Under the pieces are notes generated by a model. That model searched no databases. It was not told the DNA's origin and saw only the letters and a list, made by a program, of their open reading frames with translations. Positions 15,549 through 23,652 of a DNA stretch of 34,017 nt are shown here, piece by piece (the stretch's first letter is position 1; every line of letters starts with the position of its first letter). Made by a program: the position numbers and the translations under genes. The DNA lies in NCBI GenBank assembly GCA_012841045.1, contig DUVM01000032.1, positions 1 to 34,017 on the forward strand, read 5' to 3'. This stretch comes from Tissierellia bacterium (GTDB lineage Bacteria > Bacillota > Clostridia > Peptostreptococcales > Acidaminobacteraceae).

Positions 15549-17921
15549 TCATCTGCCAAATACTTTTCTGGCAATCTCTACTCCATCTCGCGCATCTTTT
15601 GCGTAGTAATCCGCTCCGATCATCTGTGCGTATTCCGATGTCAAGACAGCGCCACCGACCATCACCTGAGTATCGGGCAGCGCTTTTGAGAGCGCCTTGA
15701 CGGTTTGTTCCATGGTAAATACCGTCGTCGTCATCAGCGCACTGAGGCCGACAAGTTTCACATCTTCTTCTACGGCTCTTTGCACAACAGTTTCCACAGG
15801 CACATCACGGCCAAGATCAACGATCTCATATCCGTAATTTTCAAGAATCAATTTGACGATGTTTTTTCCCAAGTCATGGATGTCGCCCTGAACGGTCGCA
15901 AGGAGAATCTTTCCTGCGCTCTGTTTGGCAGTCTCGTCGTTTGAAAACACTTTTTTTATGACCTCAAAGGCCTGTTTGGATGTCTCGGCACTTTGGATCA
16001 GCTGCGGAAGGAAGATTTCTCCGCTGTCATATTTTTCCCCCACCTCATCTAGCGCCGGAATGATCCAGCGCTGTACGATCTCCAGCGGCTGAAGGCTGTG
16101 AAGAAGCTCTTCTGTCTTCTTGCCGGCTGCATCTTTTAGTCCTCTGATGATCATATCTGCGAGATTCGACTCTTCTTTCGGTGGAGCTTCTTTCTTCTGT
16201 GTATCCACGGTGGCGCTACTCTCAATGTACGAAGCGCCTCCTTCATCGAGATTTGATAGGACCCGAAAGGCTCTGATCGTATCCATCAGTCCAGCGTTTG
16301 TCGAGTCGGTGATCGGCACATCGAGGCCATAGGCAAGCGCCATCGCAAGGTAGGTATTGTTGAGTAGGTGTCTGCGGGGAAGCCCATAGGAGATATTACT
16401 GGTGCCAAGCACAATCGGCACCTTGTATGCCGCTTTAATCATCGGGATAGAGCGAAGAGTCTCCAGCACACTTTTTTGCTCAGCTGAAGCGGTCAGCACC
16501 AGCGGGTCGACGAGAATATCTTCTTCTGGAATGCCGTATTTTCTTGCTTCTTCTACGATTTTTCCTACAATCTCCAGCCTCTTTTCGGCTGTTTCGGGCA
16601 CCCCGTCTTCATCGATGGTCAGCGCCGTCACCATAGCCCCGTACTTCTTCACCAGAGGGAATATGGCATCCATACTGGAGGGCTTTGCATTCACGGAGTT
16701 GGCAATGGGCTTTCCGTTGTAGATCCGAAGACCTGATGCCATCGCCTCTGCATTTGAGGTGTCGATCATCAGCGGAATCGGCAGGATGGACTGAATTTCC
16801 TGAATCATCAGTGCCAGGACATCCTTTTCCTTCAGGTCGGGAAGACCGGCATTGATGTTTAAGACATCTGCGCCTGTGTCTTTTTGAGCGATCGCTTCCC
16901 GCACCACAAAATCCATGTCGCGCACTTTGAGCGCATGCTGCAGGCTTTTTCTACCTGTCGGATTCAGTCGCTCCCCGATGACCCTGACATCTTCTCCAAA
17001 GACGACGGTCTTAGTGGATGAGGAGCAGGCGGACAGTCTCTTGACTTCCACTCTCTTTGGCTGCTTATCACGAAGCACTCTTCTCATCTCTTGGATGTAC
17101 TCAGGCGTCGTACCGCAGCATCCGCCAAAGACACAGACACCCAAATCCGCCATCTTTCTGACTTCTTCCGCGTATTCTTCCGGCCCGACGTCATAGACGG
17201 CCAGCGTCTCACCTGAGCGAGGGAGTCCTGCGTTGGCGGTGACGATCACGGGAAGCGAAGAATATCGAAGCACCTCTTCAGCCAGTGGGCGAATCTGCGC
17301 CGGCCCCAGCGAACAGTTGAGCCCCAGCGCATTGACGCCTAGACTCTGAAGGAGCGTGACCATGGTGAGCACGTCCGTTCCTGTAAATGTCCTGTGGTCT
17401 TCCTGAAACGTCATGGTGCAAAAAACAGGAAGATCCGCGCTCTCTTTTGCGGCGATAATGGCCGCTTTGGCTTCGTAGAGATCGCTGATCGTTTCAATGA
17501 GAATCAGGTCGGCACCAGCTTGTGCCCCTGCTTCCATCTGCTCTTTAAAAAGACTTACCGCCTCTTCAAAAGGGAGTGTACCTAAAGGAGACAACAAGGT
17601 GCCGATCGGACCGATGCCAAGGGCGACGAGTCCTTCTCCTTGCGCCTTAACCGCTTCTCTTGCGATCTTCACGCCGGCTTCTACCACCTCTCGAACTGAA
17701 TAGCCGGTGCCCTGGAGTTTTAGCCGGTGCGCACCAAAGGTATTGCTCGTGAGGATCTGGGCTCCCGCCTCCAAATACTCCTGATGAATCTGCCGAATCT
17801 TCTCCGGGTGTTTGATATTGTAGAGCTCCGGGATTTCTCCGGCTTTTAGCCCTCTTCGTTGGAGCATCGTGCCCATGGCACCGTCAAAAAACAGAAATTC
17901 CCTCGACAATTTATCTAGCAC
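15549..17921 (-). CDS. metH: Cobalamin-dependent methionine synthase lacking the reactivation domain
   Basis: This encodes 790 residues. It consists of a homocysteine-binding barrel (about 1-290; zinc ligands Cys203, Cys268 and Cys269 in GGCCGTTP), a pterin-binding (methyltetrahydrofolate) barrel (about 310-560), and a cobalamin cap plus B12-binding domain (about 585-790) with DIHDLG at 680-685, His682 being the lower cobalt ligand. The AdoMet-binding reactivation domain of the roughly 1200-residue E. coli enzyme is missing. It is supplied by the gene directly upstream, whose stop overlaps this start by 11 bp. The enzyme transfers the methyl group from methyltetrahydrofolate to homocysteine. 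The split form is known in Thermotoga and many Firmicutes. A nearby cobalamin adenosyltransferase is in line with corrinoid use. Confidence 0.93.
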   Translation of the reverse strand: MLDKLSREFLFFDGAMGTMLQRRGLKAGEIPELYNIKHPEKIRQIHQEYLEAGAQILTSNTFGAHRLKLQGTGYSVREVVEAGVKIAREAVKAQGEGLVALGIGPIGTLLSPLGTLPFEEAVSLFKEQMEAGAQAGADLILIETISDLYEAKAAIIAAKESADLPVFCTMTFQEDHRTFTGTDVLTMVTLLQSLGVNALGLNCSLGPAQIRPLAEEVLRYSSLPVIVTANAGLPRSGETLAVYDVGPEEYAEEVRKMADLGVCVFGGCCGTTPEYIQEMRRVLRDKQPKRVEVKRLSACSSSTKTVVFGEDVRVIGERLNPTGRKSLQHALKVRDMDFVVREAIAQKDTGADVLNINAGLPDLKEKDVLALMIQEIQSILPIPLMIDTSNAEAMASGLRIYNGKPIANSVNAKPSSMDAIFPLVKKYGAMVTALTIDEDGVPETAEKRLEIVGKIVEEARKYGIPEEDILVDPLVLTASAEQKSVLETLRSIPMIKAAYKVPIVLGTSNISYGLPRRHLLNNTYLAMALAYGLDVPITDSTNAGLMDTIRAFRVLSNLDEGGASYIESSATVDTQKKEAPPKEESNLADMIIRGLKDAAGKKTEELLHSLQPLEIVQRWIIPALDEVGEKYDSGEIFLPQLIQSAETSKQAFEVIKKVFSNDETAKQSAGKILLATVQGDIHDLGKNIVKLILENYGYEIVDLGRDVPVETVVQRAVEEDVKLVGLSALMTTTVFTMEQTVKALSKALPDTQVMVGGAVLTSEYAQMIGADYYAKDARDGVEIARKVFGR

Positions 17922-18654
17922 ATCCAGCCTCCCCTTCTCGTGAAAAACGGCACGTTTCGAACAAATGACAACGACTGCAGCGTCGTCTTGGCTCTCTTTT
18001 TTCTTTTGTCACGCCGATGATCGCGCTCACTGATTTTCTTGGAAGAAGAATCGATGATTCGGACAGATACAAACCAATGCGTCGAAAGGCGTTGAGGTAA
18101 TCCAGGAGAGGAGCTTGTACCGTTAGCGGAAGATCTCCGTAGCCCGGACTCCATCTCGGCGTAATAAAGTAGCCTGCTTCCTCGGCGAGTTGACGAACTT
18201 TTTCCTGCACATCATCGCAGAGCGCCTCCACAAGTGCCGTCGCACAGGCATCGAGGAGAACGCCGCGAGTCAAATCGCTCCTACTGTAGTAGCGGATCAC
18301 CTGTTCCACTTTTATCCCCAGCGTCACGGCCATCACGACAGCGTAGTCGCAGTGAGCGAGGTGTTTGTGGATATCTTTTCCCGGCAACTCGAAAGTCACC
18401 CCTTCAAAGAAAATAGAAGAATCTGTCGAGGCGATCTTCGCCTGGCGATACACGTATTGATAGCGGGCAATGCGACGGATCTCTTGCATGCACTCCTTGA
18501 CTAGACGGTCTGTCGTCTCATCCGCGCCTTCTCTTGCCATGAGATATCGATATACTTCCCGCTTGTGAAAGGGAACATCATGAGGGATTTGTTCATCCCC
18601 GCTGATAAAGATCGGCGCAAATGCATCCTCCCGCTTTTGTCTTTCTGTCCCCAT
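17911..18654 (-). CDS. Stand-alone methionine synthase activation-domain protein
   Basis: This encodes 247 residues from ATG 18654 (GGGGAGAG upstream). The frame stays open to 18804, but the added residues do not resemble the family. The middle (about 60-205) matches the vitamin-B12-dependent methionine synthase activation domain, including PRWSPGYGDLPL, which binds S-adenosylmethionine. The C-terminus has a Cys cluster (CSRCHLFETCRF and a last Cys), usual in Firmicute versions and possibly metal-binding. It should restore oxidised cob(II)alamin in MetH by reductive methylation. Its gene overlaps metH by 11 bp, fitting formation of a complex. Confidence 0.85.
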   Translation of the reverse strand: MGTERQKREDAFAPIFISGDEQIPHDVPFHKREVYRYLMAREGADETTDRLVKECMQEIRRIARYQYVYRQAKIASTDSSIFFEGVTFELPGKDIHKHLAHCDYAVVMAVTLGIKVEQVIRYYSRSDLTRGVLLDACATALVEALCDDVQEKVRQLAEEAGYFITPRWSPGYGDLPLTVQAPLLDYLNAFRRIGLYLSESSILLPRKSVSAIIGVTKEKREPRRRCSRCHLFETCRFSREGEAGCAR

Positions 18655-18992
18655 CTGCTCTCTCCCCACTGTTTTTAACGGTCCTCTTTGTGCACTTGTA
18701 AGCAGAGTCAGACCGATGCCTTTTCTCGTCTTTATCTGCAAATGTCCGTTGATTATAGTCAGTGTAACGCAGGAATATCCGCTTTGCAATGACATCTCAC
18801 TCATCTCATAGGCGACAAAAAATGGCTCACACCGGTGAAGGTGGAGCCTTAGATAATCGCTTCTTTTGAGCTTGTCGACAGTGCATAGGAAAGCCTGTGC
18901 GAGAGGATGGCACGTGACGACTTGTGGGGAGACACAAAAGAAGGATATTAGGGGTGATAGTATGCTAATTTTCTTGCCTCAAAGCGCATGAA
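18655..18992. other. 338-bp intergenic region upstream of the metH operon
   Basis: A minus-strand TATAAT (18757-18752) lies about 100 bp before the activation-domain gene, but no good -35 box is seen. I looked for S-box (SAM) and cobalamin riboswitch cores on both strands and found none I could support. The frame of the downstream gene is open through much of the region without a credible start. No other gene is visible. Confidence 0.4.
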
Positions 18993-19646
18993 CTATGCGT
19001 TTACTCGTTCAGCTGGTTTGACGTGGATACTCTGGTATTTGATGGTCTTCGTCGGACAGACTTGTGTGCAGCTGGTGCACTGCAAACAGGCGCCGGGCGT
19101 AATCAAGGCCTTGTTGTCGACTTTCATCCGCACCGCCTCGGCAGGACATACCTGGACACATTTCGTGCATCCGATGCACCCTTCCGGCGTGACCATCTGA
19201 GAAAAGCGAGCCGGGCGACCAAAGACCCTCTGAAGGACTCCAAACGGACAGAGGAGGTTGTGGAAGACTTCCGGTCGATAGCGAAGCGTCACGAGCACCG
19301 CGAGGGCTATCCAGAACAAAAGAATCGGAATATCCCGCTTCAACACTCTTTTGGCGTAGATCATGACAGCGACGCTGAGGATCAGCCCCACCCAGGCGAC
19401 AACGCCTGAAGATAGCCAGTCAGGCTTTTTCTTCGTCTGCCAGTTGAACTTTCGTGCCAGCCACTCCGTCGGGATCATCAGCGTATGCATGGGGCAGACA
19501 TATCCGCAGAATACTCTGCCGAAAAATAGAGCGAGCAGAAGACTTACCCCGAATAGAATCAACCACAAATTCATCTTTCCGCTTCGCAGCAGGAAAAGAA
19601 ATAATGCGAGAAACAGAACTCTTACCGTATTGACAGCCGTTTTCAT
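18993..19646 (-). CDS. NapH/CcoG-like polyferredoxin membrane protein
   Basis: This encodes 217 residues from ATG 19646 (GGAGTG upstream). The protein has about four membrane segments (near 8-20, 25-45, 80-98 and 105-122). FCGYVCP (Cys47, Cys51) and LLCPFG (Cys133) are typical of the NapH/NosR/CcoG family. Two C-terminal 4Fe-4S clusters follow: Cys157-160-163-167 and Cys187-190-193-197. Such proteins pass electrons between the quinone pool or cytoplasm and redox enzymes. No partner oxidoreductase is nearby, so the acceptor is unknown. It is divergent from a Crp/Fnr regulator and separated by a perfect dyad, suggesting control by it. Confidence 0.87.
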   Translation of the reverse strand: MKTAVNTVRVLFLALFLFLLRSGKMNLWLILFGVSLLLALFFGRVFCGYVCPMHTLMIPTEWLARKFNWQTKKKPDWLSSGVVAWVGLILSVAVMIYAKRVLKRDIPILLFWIALAVLVTLRYRPEVFHNLLCPFGVLQRVFGRPARFSQMVTPEGCIGCTKCVQVCPAEAVRMKVDNKALITPGACLQCTSCTQVCPTKTIKYQSIHVKPAERVNA

Positions 19647-19664
19647 TGTCACTCCTTCCATTGA

Positions 19665-19693
19665 TTGCTCTTTTTCTATTTTGGCGATAAAAT
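19665..19693 (+). promoter_or_regulatory. Promoter of the Crp/Fnr-family gene
   Basis: TTGCTC (19665-19670), a 17-bp spacer and TAAAAT (19688-19693). The start would be near 19700, placing the dyad 19704-19721 just downstream. Confidence 0.55.
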
Positions 19694-19703
19694 GATAAAA
19701 AAG

Positions 19704-19721
19704 GTGTTACCGTGGTAACAC
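19704..19721. promoter_or_regulatory. Dyad operator GTGTTACCGTGGTAACAC
   Basis: Perfect 8-bp arms around a 2-bp centre. The inner form TGTTA-N6-TAACA has the half-site spacing of Crp/Fnr-family sites (compare TGTGA-N6-TCACA). It lies between the divergent polyferredoxin and Crp/Fnr genes, 13 bp before the regulator's ATG, where it could repress that gene and affect the other. Confidence 0.75.
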
Positions 19722-19734
19722 ATGGAGACGATTG

Positions 19735-20376
19735 ATGAAAAAAGTTCTAGAGCCGTATCCGGCGCTCCTACATTCCTTTACTGAACAAGAGCTCGATGAG
19801 CTACTGGAAAGAGGGATCCTTCAGATCAAATCCTATGACAAAGGAAATATCATTCATCTCGAGGGAGAGCCTTGCACAAAATTTGAACTGATCCTCGAGG
19901 GCACCGTCGTCATTGAGCGAATTGACGCCGCCGGAAATTTGCTGACGATCAGTGAAATGAAAAAAGGGGAGATCCTCGGGGGAAATCTTCTCTTCTCAGA
20001 AACCCCCTATTATCCGATGACGATTACCTCTCGCTCCTCTGCTCGCCTTCTTGGGATTGAAAAAGAGGGACTGTTCTCACTTTTTTTCTCCCATCCATCT
20101 TTTCTTCGATCCTATCTAGAGCTGACAAGCGCCAACGCCAATATCCTCGGCGACACGTTGAGATATCACATCCACACCTCTCTACGCGAGCGAATCCGTC
20201 ATTTTCTTGAAGAAGAAAGACAGCGCCAGCAGTCCCCTCAAATCGTTCTGCCGATGACAAAGAAGAAATTGGCGGAAAAACTCGGTGTACAGCGCACTTC
20301 TCTTTCAAGAGAGCTAAGCAAGATGAAACAAGACGGCCTCATTGACTTTGACCGGCGAACGATTACACTCCTTTGA
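19735..20376 (+). CDS. Crp/Fnr-family transcriptional regulator
   Basis: This encodes 213 residues from ATG 19735, with GGAG seven bases upstream (a TTG directly before it is less likely). A cyclic-nucleotide-binding-like beta-roll occupies about residues 10-120, a long dimer helix about 120-150, and a C-terminal winged helix about 165-213 (MTKKKLAEKLGVQRTSLSREL as recognition unit). There are few Cys residues and no Fnr-type cluster of four, so it is probably not an iron-sulfur oxygen sensor; cAMP-binding residues are not obvious either. Its adjacent dyad fits autoregulation. The divergent polyferredoxin gene suggests a redox- or respiration-related signal. Confidence 0.88.
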   Translation: MKKVLEPYPALLHSFTEQELDELLERGILQIKSYDKGNIIHLEGEPCTKFELILEGTVVIERIDAAGNLLTISEMKKGEILGGNLLFSETPYYPMTITSRSSARLLGIEKEGLFSLFFSHPSFLRSYLELTSANANILGDTLRYHIHTSLRERIRHFLEEERQRQQSPQIVLPMTKKKLAEKLGVQRTSLSRELSKMKQDGLIDFDRRTITLL

Positions 20377-20554
20377 TCGAGCCTGCTCTTGTTAATAGCG
20401 CCCCTTCTTATGCATTACATCCTCTCGAGCAACTCTTTACCAATCCATTTTTTTCTTGCACTAGTGCCGCCTACGCCCACCCTTCTGTCTAAACAGGAAT
20501 TTCCCGTTGCGTTTGGGTACAATGTAATATGCAGACAAATCAAGGGAGGCCGAC

Positions 20555-21808
20555 ATGTATGATATCCGAAGACAACATCCAGATGATCTCGACGAGATTG
20601 TTCGCATCACCAGCAATGCATTTCCAACGCGTCGAGAGTTGACCCCTGAGGGAATCGAAAGAGAGAAACGACGATTGGCTCAGCTGATGGAGGATGATCC
20701 GGAAGTCGAATGCTACGGACTCTACGAAGACGATGTGCTCATTGCGCTTGCCCGATACTATCGATTTCGCACGAATCTGTTTGGCCGAGTGGTGGAGACG
20801 GCAGGGATCGGCTCGCTGGCAGTCGATCTATTACATAAAAAGAAACAATCCGCTTTTAAGCTGATGCGTCATTTCGAGTCATGGGCCAAAGAGAACGAAC
20901 TGCCGCTCGGGATGCTCCTTCCTTTTCGCCCTGATTTTTATAAACGTCTCGGGTATGGCTTTGGATCGAAATTTCATGAGTATCGCATCGCTCCCGAGAA
21001 CATTCCCATCTACAAAACAGAGATGCATCTGCAGTTGATTAAGCCCTCTGAAATAGAGTGGATCGCTGAATATCATAAGAAGAAGACGGAACAAACGCAT
21101 GGACTCAATCATAAACTTAAAAGAGAGCTTCGCGTCTTACAAGAAGACAGAGAGGCAAGATACGTCGCCAGCTTTGATGAAGACGAAAACATGGAGGGCT
21201 ATCTTCGCTTTCGCTTTCAAAAGCCGCAGGAGGCAGGTTGCTTTTCCCAGCATCTGATCGCCGATGAATGGTTTGTCGACTCCCCGAAAGTTCTGCGAAA
21301 ACTCCTCGAATTCATCCGAAGGCAATCGGATCAGGTAGAGCTGGTCATTTTCCACACCTCTTTGGATGACTTCCACCTGCTCTTTGACAACCCGCTCGAC
21401 ACAAGCGGTGAGTGCATTCCCCACGGAAACGTAAAGACGAATACTCAGTACACCGGCATCATGTACAAAGTGTTCTCATTTGAACAGTCATTTAGGCAGT
21501 TTGAGTATCGGCGATATGGCGAGGAGCATCTAGCCATTGCCTTTGAGGTACTCGATGAGCAGGAAGAAGACGTCCTCGAATCGTTTACCGTCGGTTTTCA
21601 GGGTGCGAAGGGAATGCTCGCCGCACAAACGCCCGATGTTCACGTGAGACTAAAAGGATCGGACTTCTCCAGTCTCTTCATGGGAAGCGTTCGATTTCAC
21701 TCCCTTGTGGACTTTGGTCTTGCGCAGATCGATGACCCCGGATATATCCAATCGATCGATCGTCTCTTTTACCTTGCGCAACGTCCTCAGTGCAACAGCG
21801 ATTTTTGA
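20555..21808 (+). CDS. Eis-like GNAT N-acetyltransferase with C-terminal SCP2-like domain
   Basis: This encodes 417 residues, the usual Eis length of about 400, with AAGGGAGG before the ATG. It has an N-terminal GNAT domain (about 1-150), including the acetyl-CoA loop region AGIGSLAVDLLHKKK and the RPDFYKRLGYGFGSKFHEY segment. A second, degenerate GNAT fold follows at about 150-290, and then a sterol-carrier-like C-terminal domain ending in a carboxylate. Eis family members acetylate aminoglycosides, polyamines or proteins; the natural substrate in Firmicutes is unknown. The gene stands alone, 178 bp after the Crp/Fnr gene. Confidence 0.85.
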   Translation: MYDIRRQHPDDLDEIVRITSNAFPTRRELTPEGIEREKRRLAQLMEDDPEVECYGLYEDDVLIALARYYRFRTNLFGRVVETAGIGSLAVDLLHKKKQSAFKLMRHFESWAKENELPLGMLLPFRPDFYKRLGYGFGSKFHEYRIAPENIPIYKTEMHLQLIKPSEIEWIAEYHKKKTEQTHGLNHKLKRELRVLQEDREARYVASFDEDENMEGYLRFRFQKPQEAGCFSQHLIADEWFVDSPKVLRKLLEFIRRQSDQVELVIFHTSLDDFHLLFDNPLDTSGECIPHGNVKTNTQYTGIMYKVFSFEQSFRQFEYRRYGEEHLAIAFEVLDEQEEDVLESFTVGFQGAKGMLAAQTPDVHVRLKGSDFSSLFMGSVRFHSLVDFGLAQIDDPGYIQSIDRLFYLAQRPQCNSDF

Positions 21809-21885
21809 TAAGTCTACCTTCCTCGTTGAAAGTAGCAAGAGATCATTCTTCGGGTATAGATGATGTACGTATGAAAGGAGTACAC

Positions 21886-22410
21886 ATGAGTAAAATATAT
21901 ACAAAAGGCGGCGACAAAGGCGCCACCTCTCTATTTGATCAGGTTCGCGTCTCAAAAGATGACATTCGTGTGGAAAGCTACGGCACTGTGGACGAATTGG
22001 GCGCAGCGCTGGGCGTTGCCAAGAATTTTACGGATGAGGAGATGAAAAAAGATATTGAAATCATCCAGCACAAACTCTTCACCGTCGCCAGCAATCTCGC
22101 CACACAAGATCAGACAAAGGTCCCCGCAAAGATTACCGAAGAGGACATCACCCGACTGGAGCATGTCGTGGACAAATACATGGACGCCGTTCCTCGGGAG
22201 AGCTGCTTCATTTTAAACGGCTCCACGAAAGCCGCAGGATTTCTCCATCTCGCGCGGACCATCTGCCGAAGAGCCGAAAGAAGAACGATCTCCCTTTCAG
22301 GGATCACCGAGGTCAATCCTCTGGTCATCAAATATCTCAACCGTCTATCCGATGCCATCTATGCCATGGCCCGCTACAGCGAAGACAACGAGGAATGCGT
22401 CAAGTACTGA
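21886..22410 (+). CDS. ATP:cob(I)alamin adenosyltransferase, PduO type
   Basis: This encodes 174 residues. ATG 21886 follows AAAGGAG; the frame is open for 32 further codons without a ribosome site. The N-terminal KIYTKGGDKGATSLF is the PduO-type ATP-binding motif, followed by ESYGTVDELGAALG. The C-terminal LARTICRRAERR helix carries conserved Arg residues for ATP. It transfers the 5'-deoxyadenosyl group from ATP to cob(I)alamin, making coenzyme B12. The product is needed for B12-dependent mutases and eliminases; none is encoded in this window. The distance to the Eis gene is 77 bp, and a terminator follows. Confidence 0.92.
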   Translation: MSKIYTKGGDKGATSLFDQVRVSKDDIRVESYGTVDELGAALGVAKNFTDEEMKKDIEIIQHKLFTVASNLATQDQTKVPAKITEEDITRLEHVVDKYMDAVPRESCFILNGSTKAAGFLHLARTICRRAERRTISLSGITEVNPLVIKYLNRLSDAIYAMARYSEDNEECVKY

Positions 22411-22417
22411 TAAAAAG

Positions 22418-22456
22418 AAAAGCTCTCTTCGAAATCTAACCGGAGGGAGCTTTTTT
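22418..22456 (+). terminator. Rho-independent terminator after the cobalamin adenosyltransferase
   Basis: The stem AAAGCTCTCTTCG with CGGAGGGAGCTTT (G-U pairs allowed) is followed by a T6 run at 22451-22456. Confidence 0.85.
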
Positions 22457-22474
22457 ATGTGTTATATTCTGAGG

Positions 22475-23041
22475 CTAGAGGCCCTTTACCGGCACCGAGG
22501 TGTCATACCCAAGGGTGAAATACCTTTGACGATTAAAGGAAAACTCTTTCAATATCTCAAGCCCGAGTTTTCTCGTATGCGCTTCAACAGAGCGCCCGTT
22601 GATCTGATTGATAAACGTGATCAGCACAGGATATCTTCTGTTCATCTGCTCGCGAGAGACATCAAACACCTTCAAAAGAACATGGCTTCCCCTGTAAGGG
22701 GTGTCGATGCAGATGGGGCCGTACTGATAGGAGTTCTCTGTTGAGAGCCGACGTCCCAGATAATGTATCGAGGGTAGATCCTCTATCATAAAGGCAAAAA
22801 GTGGCCAGACAGACCAGTACTCCCACGAAGCGGCCATTGCGTAGGAGATCACTCTGTCGCCGTCTTTTGCAATGACAATCCCATTCTCTTTTTCTATCAA
22901 ATCGGCCAGTTGATCCTCTGTAAAGAGCGTCGTGACAAAACCATGTGGACGATCCTCATCCGATACGGTGTCCACATGAAATTTCTTCTGAAGCGCACGG
23001 ATGCCTTCAATGTCTTTGATGGTGGCGTTGGTGTAGATCAT
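22475..23041 (-). CDS. GNAT-family N-acetyltransferase
   Basis: This encodes 188 residues, with AAGGAGAG before ATG 23041. It looks like a GNAT fold: an N-terminal TNATIKDIEGIRALQKKF helix, central strands, YGPICIDTPYRGSHVLLKVFD as the acetyl-CoA-binding loop (about 107-127; normally Q/RxxGxG/A, here RGSHVL), and a C-terminal FINQINGRSVEAHTRKLGLEIL segment typical of these enzymes. The substrate is unknown. The start overlaps the stop of the next GNAT gene by 4 bp (ATGA), so the two acetyltransferases are co-expressed. Confidence 0.8.
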   Translation of the reverse strand: MIYTNATIKDIEGIRALQKKFHVDTVSDEDRPHGFVTTLFTEDQLADLIEKENGIVIAKDGDRVISYAMAASWEYWSVWPLFAFMIEDLPSIHYLGRRLSTENSYQYGPICIDTPYRGSHVLLKVFDVSREQMNRRYPVLITFINQINGRSVEAHTRKLGLEILKEFSFNRQRYFTLGYDTSVPVKGL

Positions 23042-23541
23042 GGCCTCTCCTTACACGATGTTTCACTGATGGATTGTTGCCCATCCAGGGAGTTTTCTTG
23101 TGTGAGATCGTAGCGAAAAATACATTTGTGTGTCGAGCCGCCCTCGCGCATCACATGATCTTCGGGGAGCTCAGTTATTTCAAGAAGTTCTCCTCCGAGA
23201 ATCTCACACGTTCTTTTCGAGGCAAGATTGTCCGGATCACATGTGATGATCACATACTCCATTCCAAGAGATCTTGCGTATGAAAACAGGAGGAGACAAG
23301 CTTTGGCGGCGTAGCGATTTCCTCTATCTTCCTCAAACACCCTATAGCCGATATTTCCTCCGTAATAAGAGTTCTCATTATGTCCCAGACGAAGGTCGCA
23401 TACGCCGACCTTTTTCTTGTTCTTGTCGAGAATGAAAAAGTAGTGTGCGGGAAGCCAGTCGCTCTTTGTGTCTTTCTTGGCTTTTCTCTCCAACAGCAAC
23501 GACACATCTTCTCCCTTAAGAATTACTTTTCTGAAGAGCAT
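23038..23541 (-). CDS. GNAT-family N-acetyltransferase, RimJ/RimL-like
   Basis: This encodes 167 residues. I chose ATG 23541 after GGGGA; an in-frame start 27 bp upstream has a poorer site. The features YRVFEEDRGNRYAAKACLLLFSYARSLGMEYVIITCDPDN (about 70-115, the acetyl-CoA loop and following helix) and SKRTCEILGGELLEI are characteristic of the RimJ/RimL type. The domain fills the whole protein. It comes first in a two-gene operon with another GNAT protein. The role could be acetylation of a small molecule, antibiotic or protein N-terminus; nothing here decides which. Confidence 0.83.
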   Translation of the reverse strand: MLFRKVILKGEDVSLLLERKAKKDTKSDWLPAHYFFILDKNKKKVGVCDLRLGHNENSYYGGNIGYRVFEEDRGNRYAAKACLLLFSYARSLGMEYVIITCDPDNLASKRTCEILGGELLEITELPEDHVMREGGSTHKCIFRYDLTQENSLDGQQSISETSCKERP

Positions 23542-23578
23542 ACGGTCCCCTTTTTCTTCTTTGAACACTCTTCAGATA

Positions 23579-23623
23579 ATATAAAAAGGATCTGCTTCTT
23601 ACGAGAAGCGTATCCTTTTATAT
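23579..23623 (-). terminator. Long hairpin terminator after the CofE-like gene
   Basis: ATATAAAAGGAT, GCTTCT and their complements form a long stem with a 4-nt loop. On the minus strand it ends in TTTTTATATTAT. It lies 30 bp beyond the stop of the CofE-like gene and 38 bp before the start of the first GNAT gene. Confidence 0.75.
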
Positions 23624-23652
23624 CGTTTGCTGTGTGAAGAAAGGCACACGTC

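Noticed and set aside
18655-18804. A 50-residue N-terminal extension of the activation-domain protein
   Set aside because: Open frame but no ribosome site at the first ATG and no resemblance to the family; ATG 18654 has GGGGAGAG in front.
18655-18992. Cobalamin or SAM riboswitch before the metH operon
   Set aside because: No B12-box or S-box core could be found by reading either strand; a covariance-model scan would decide.
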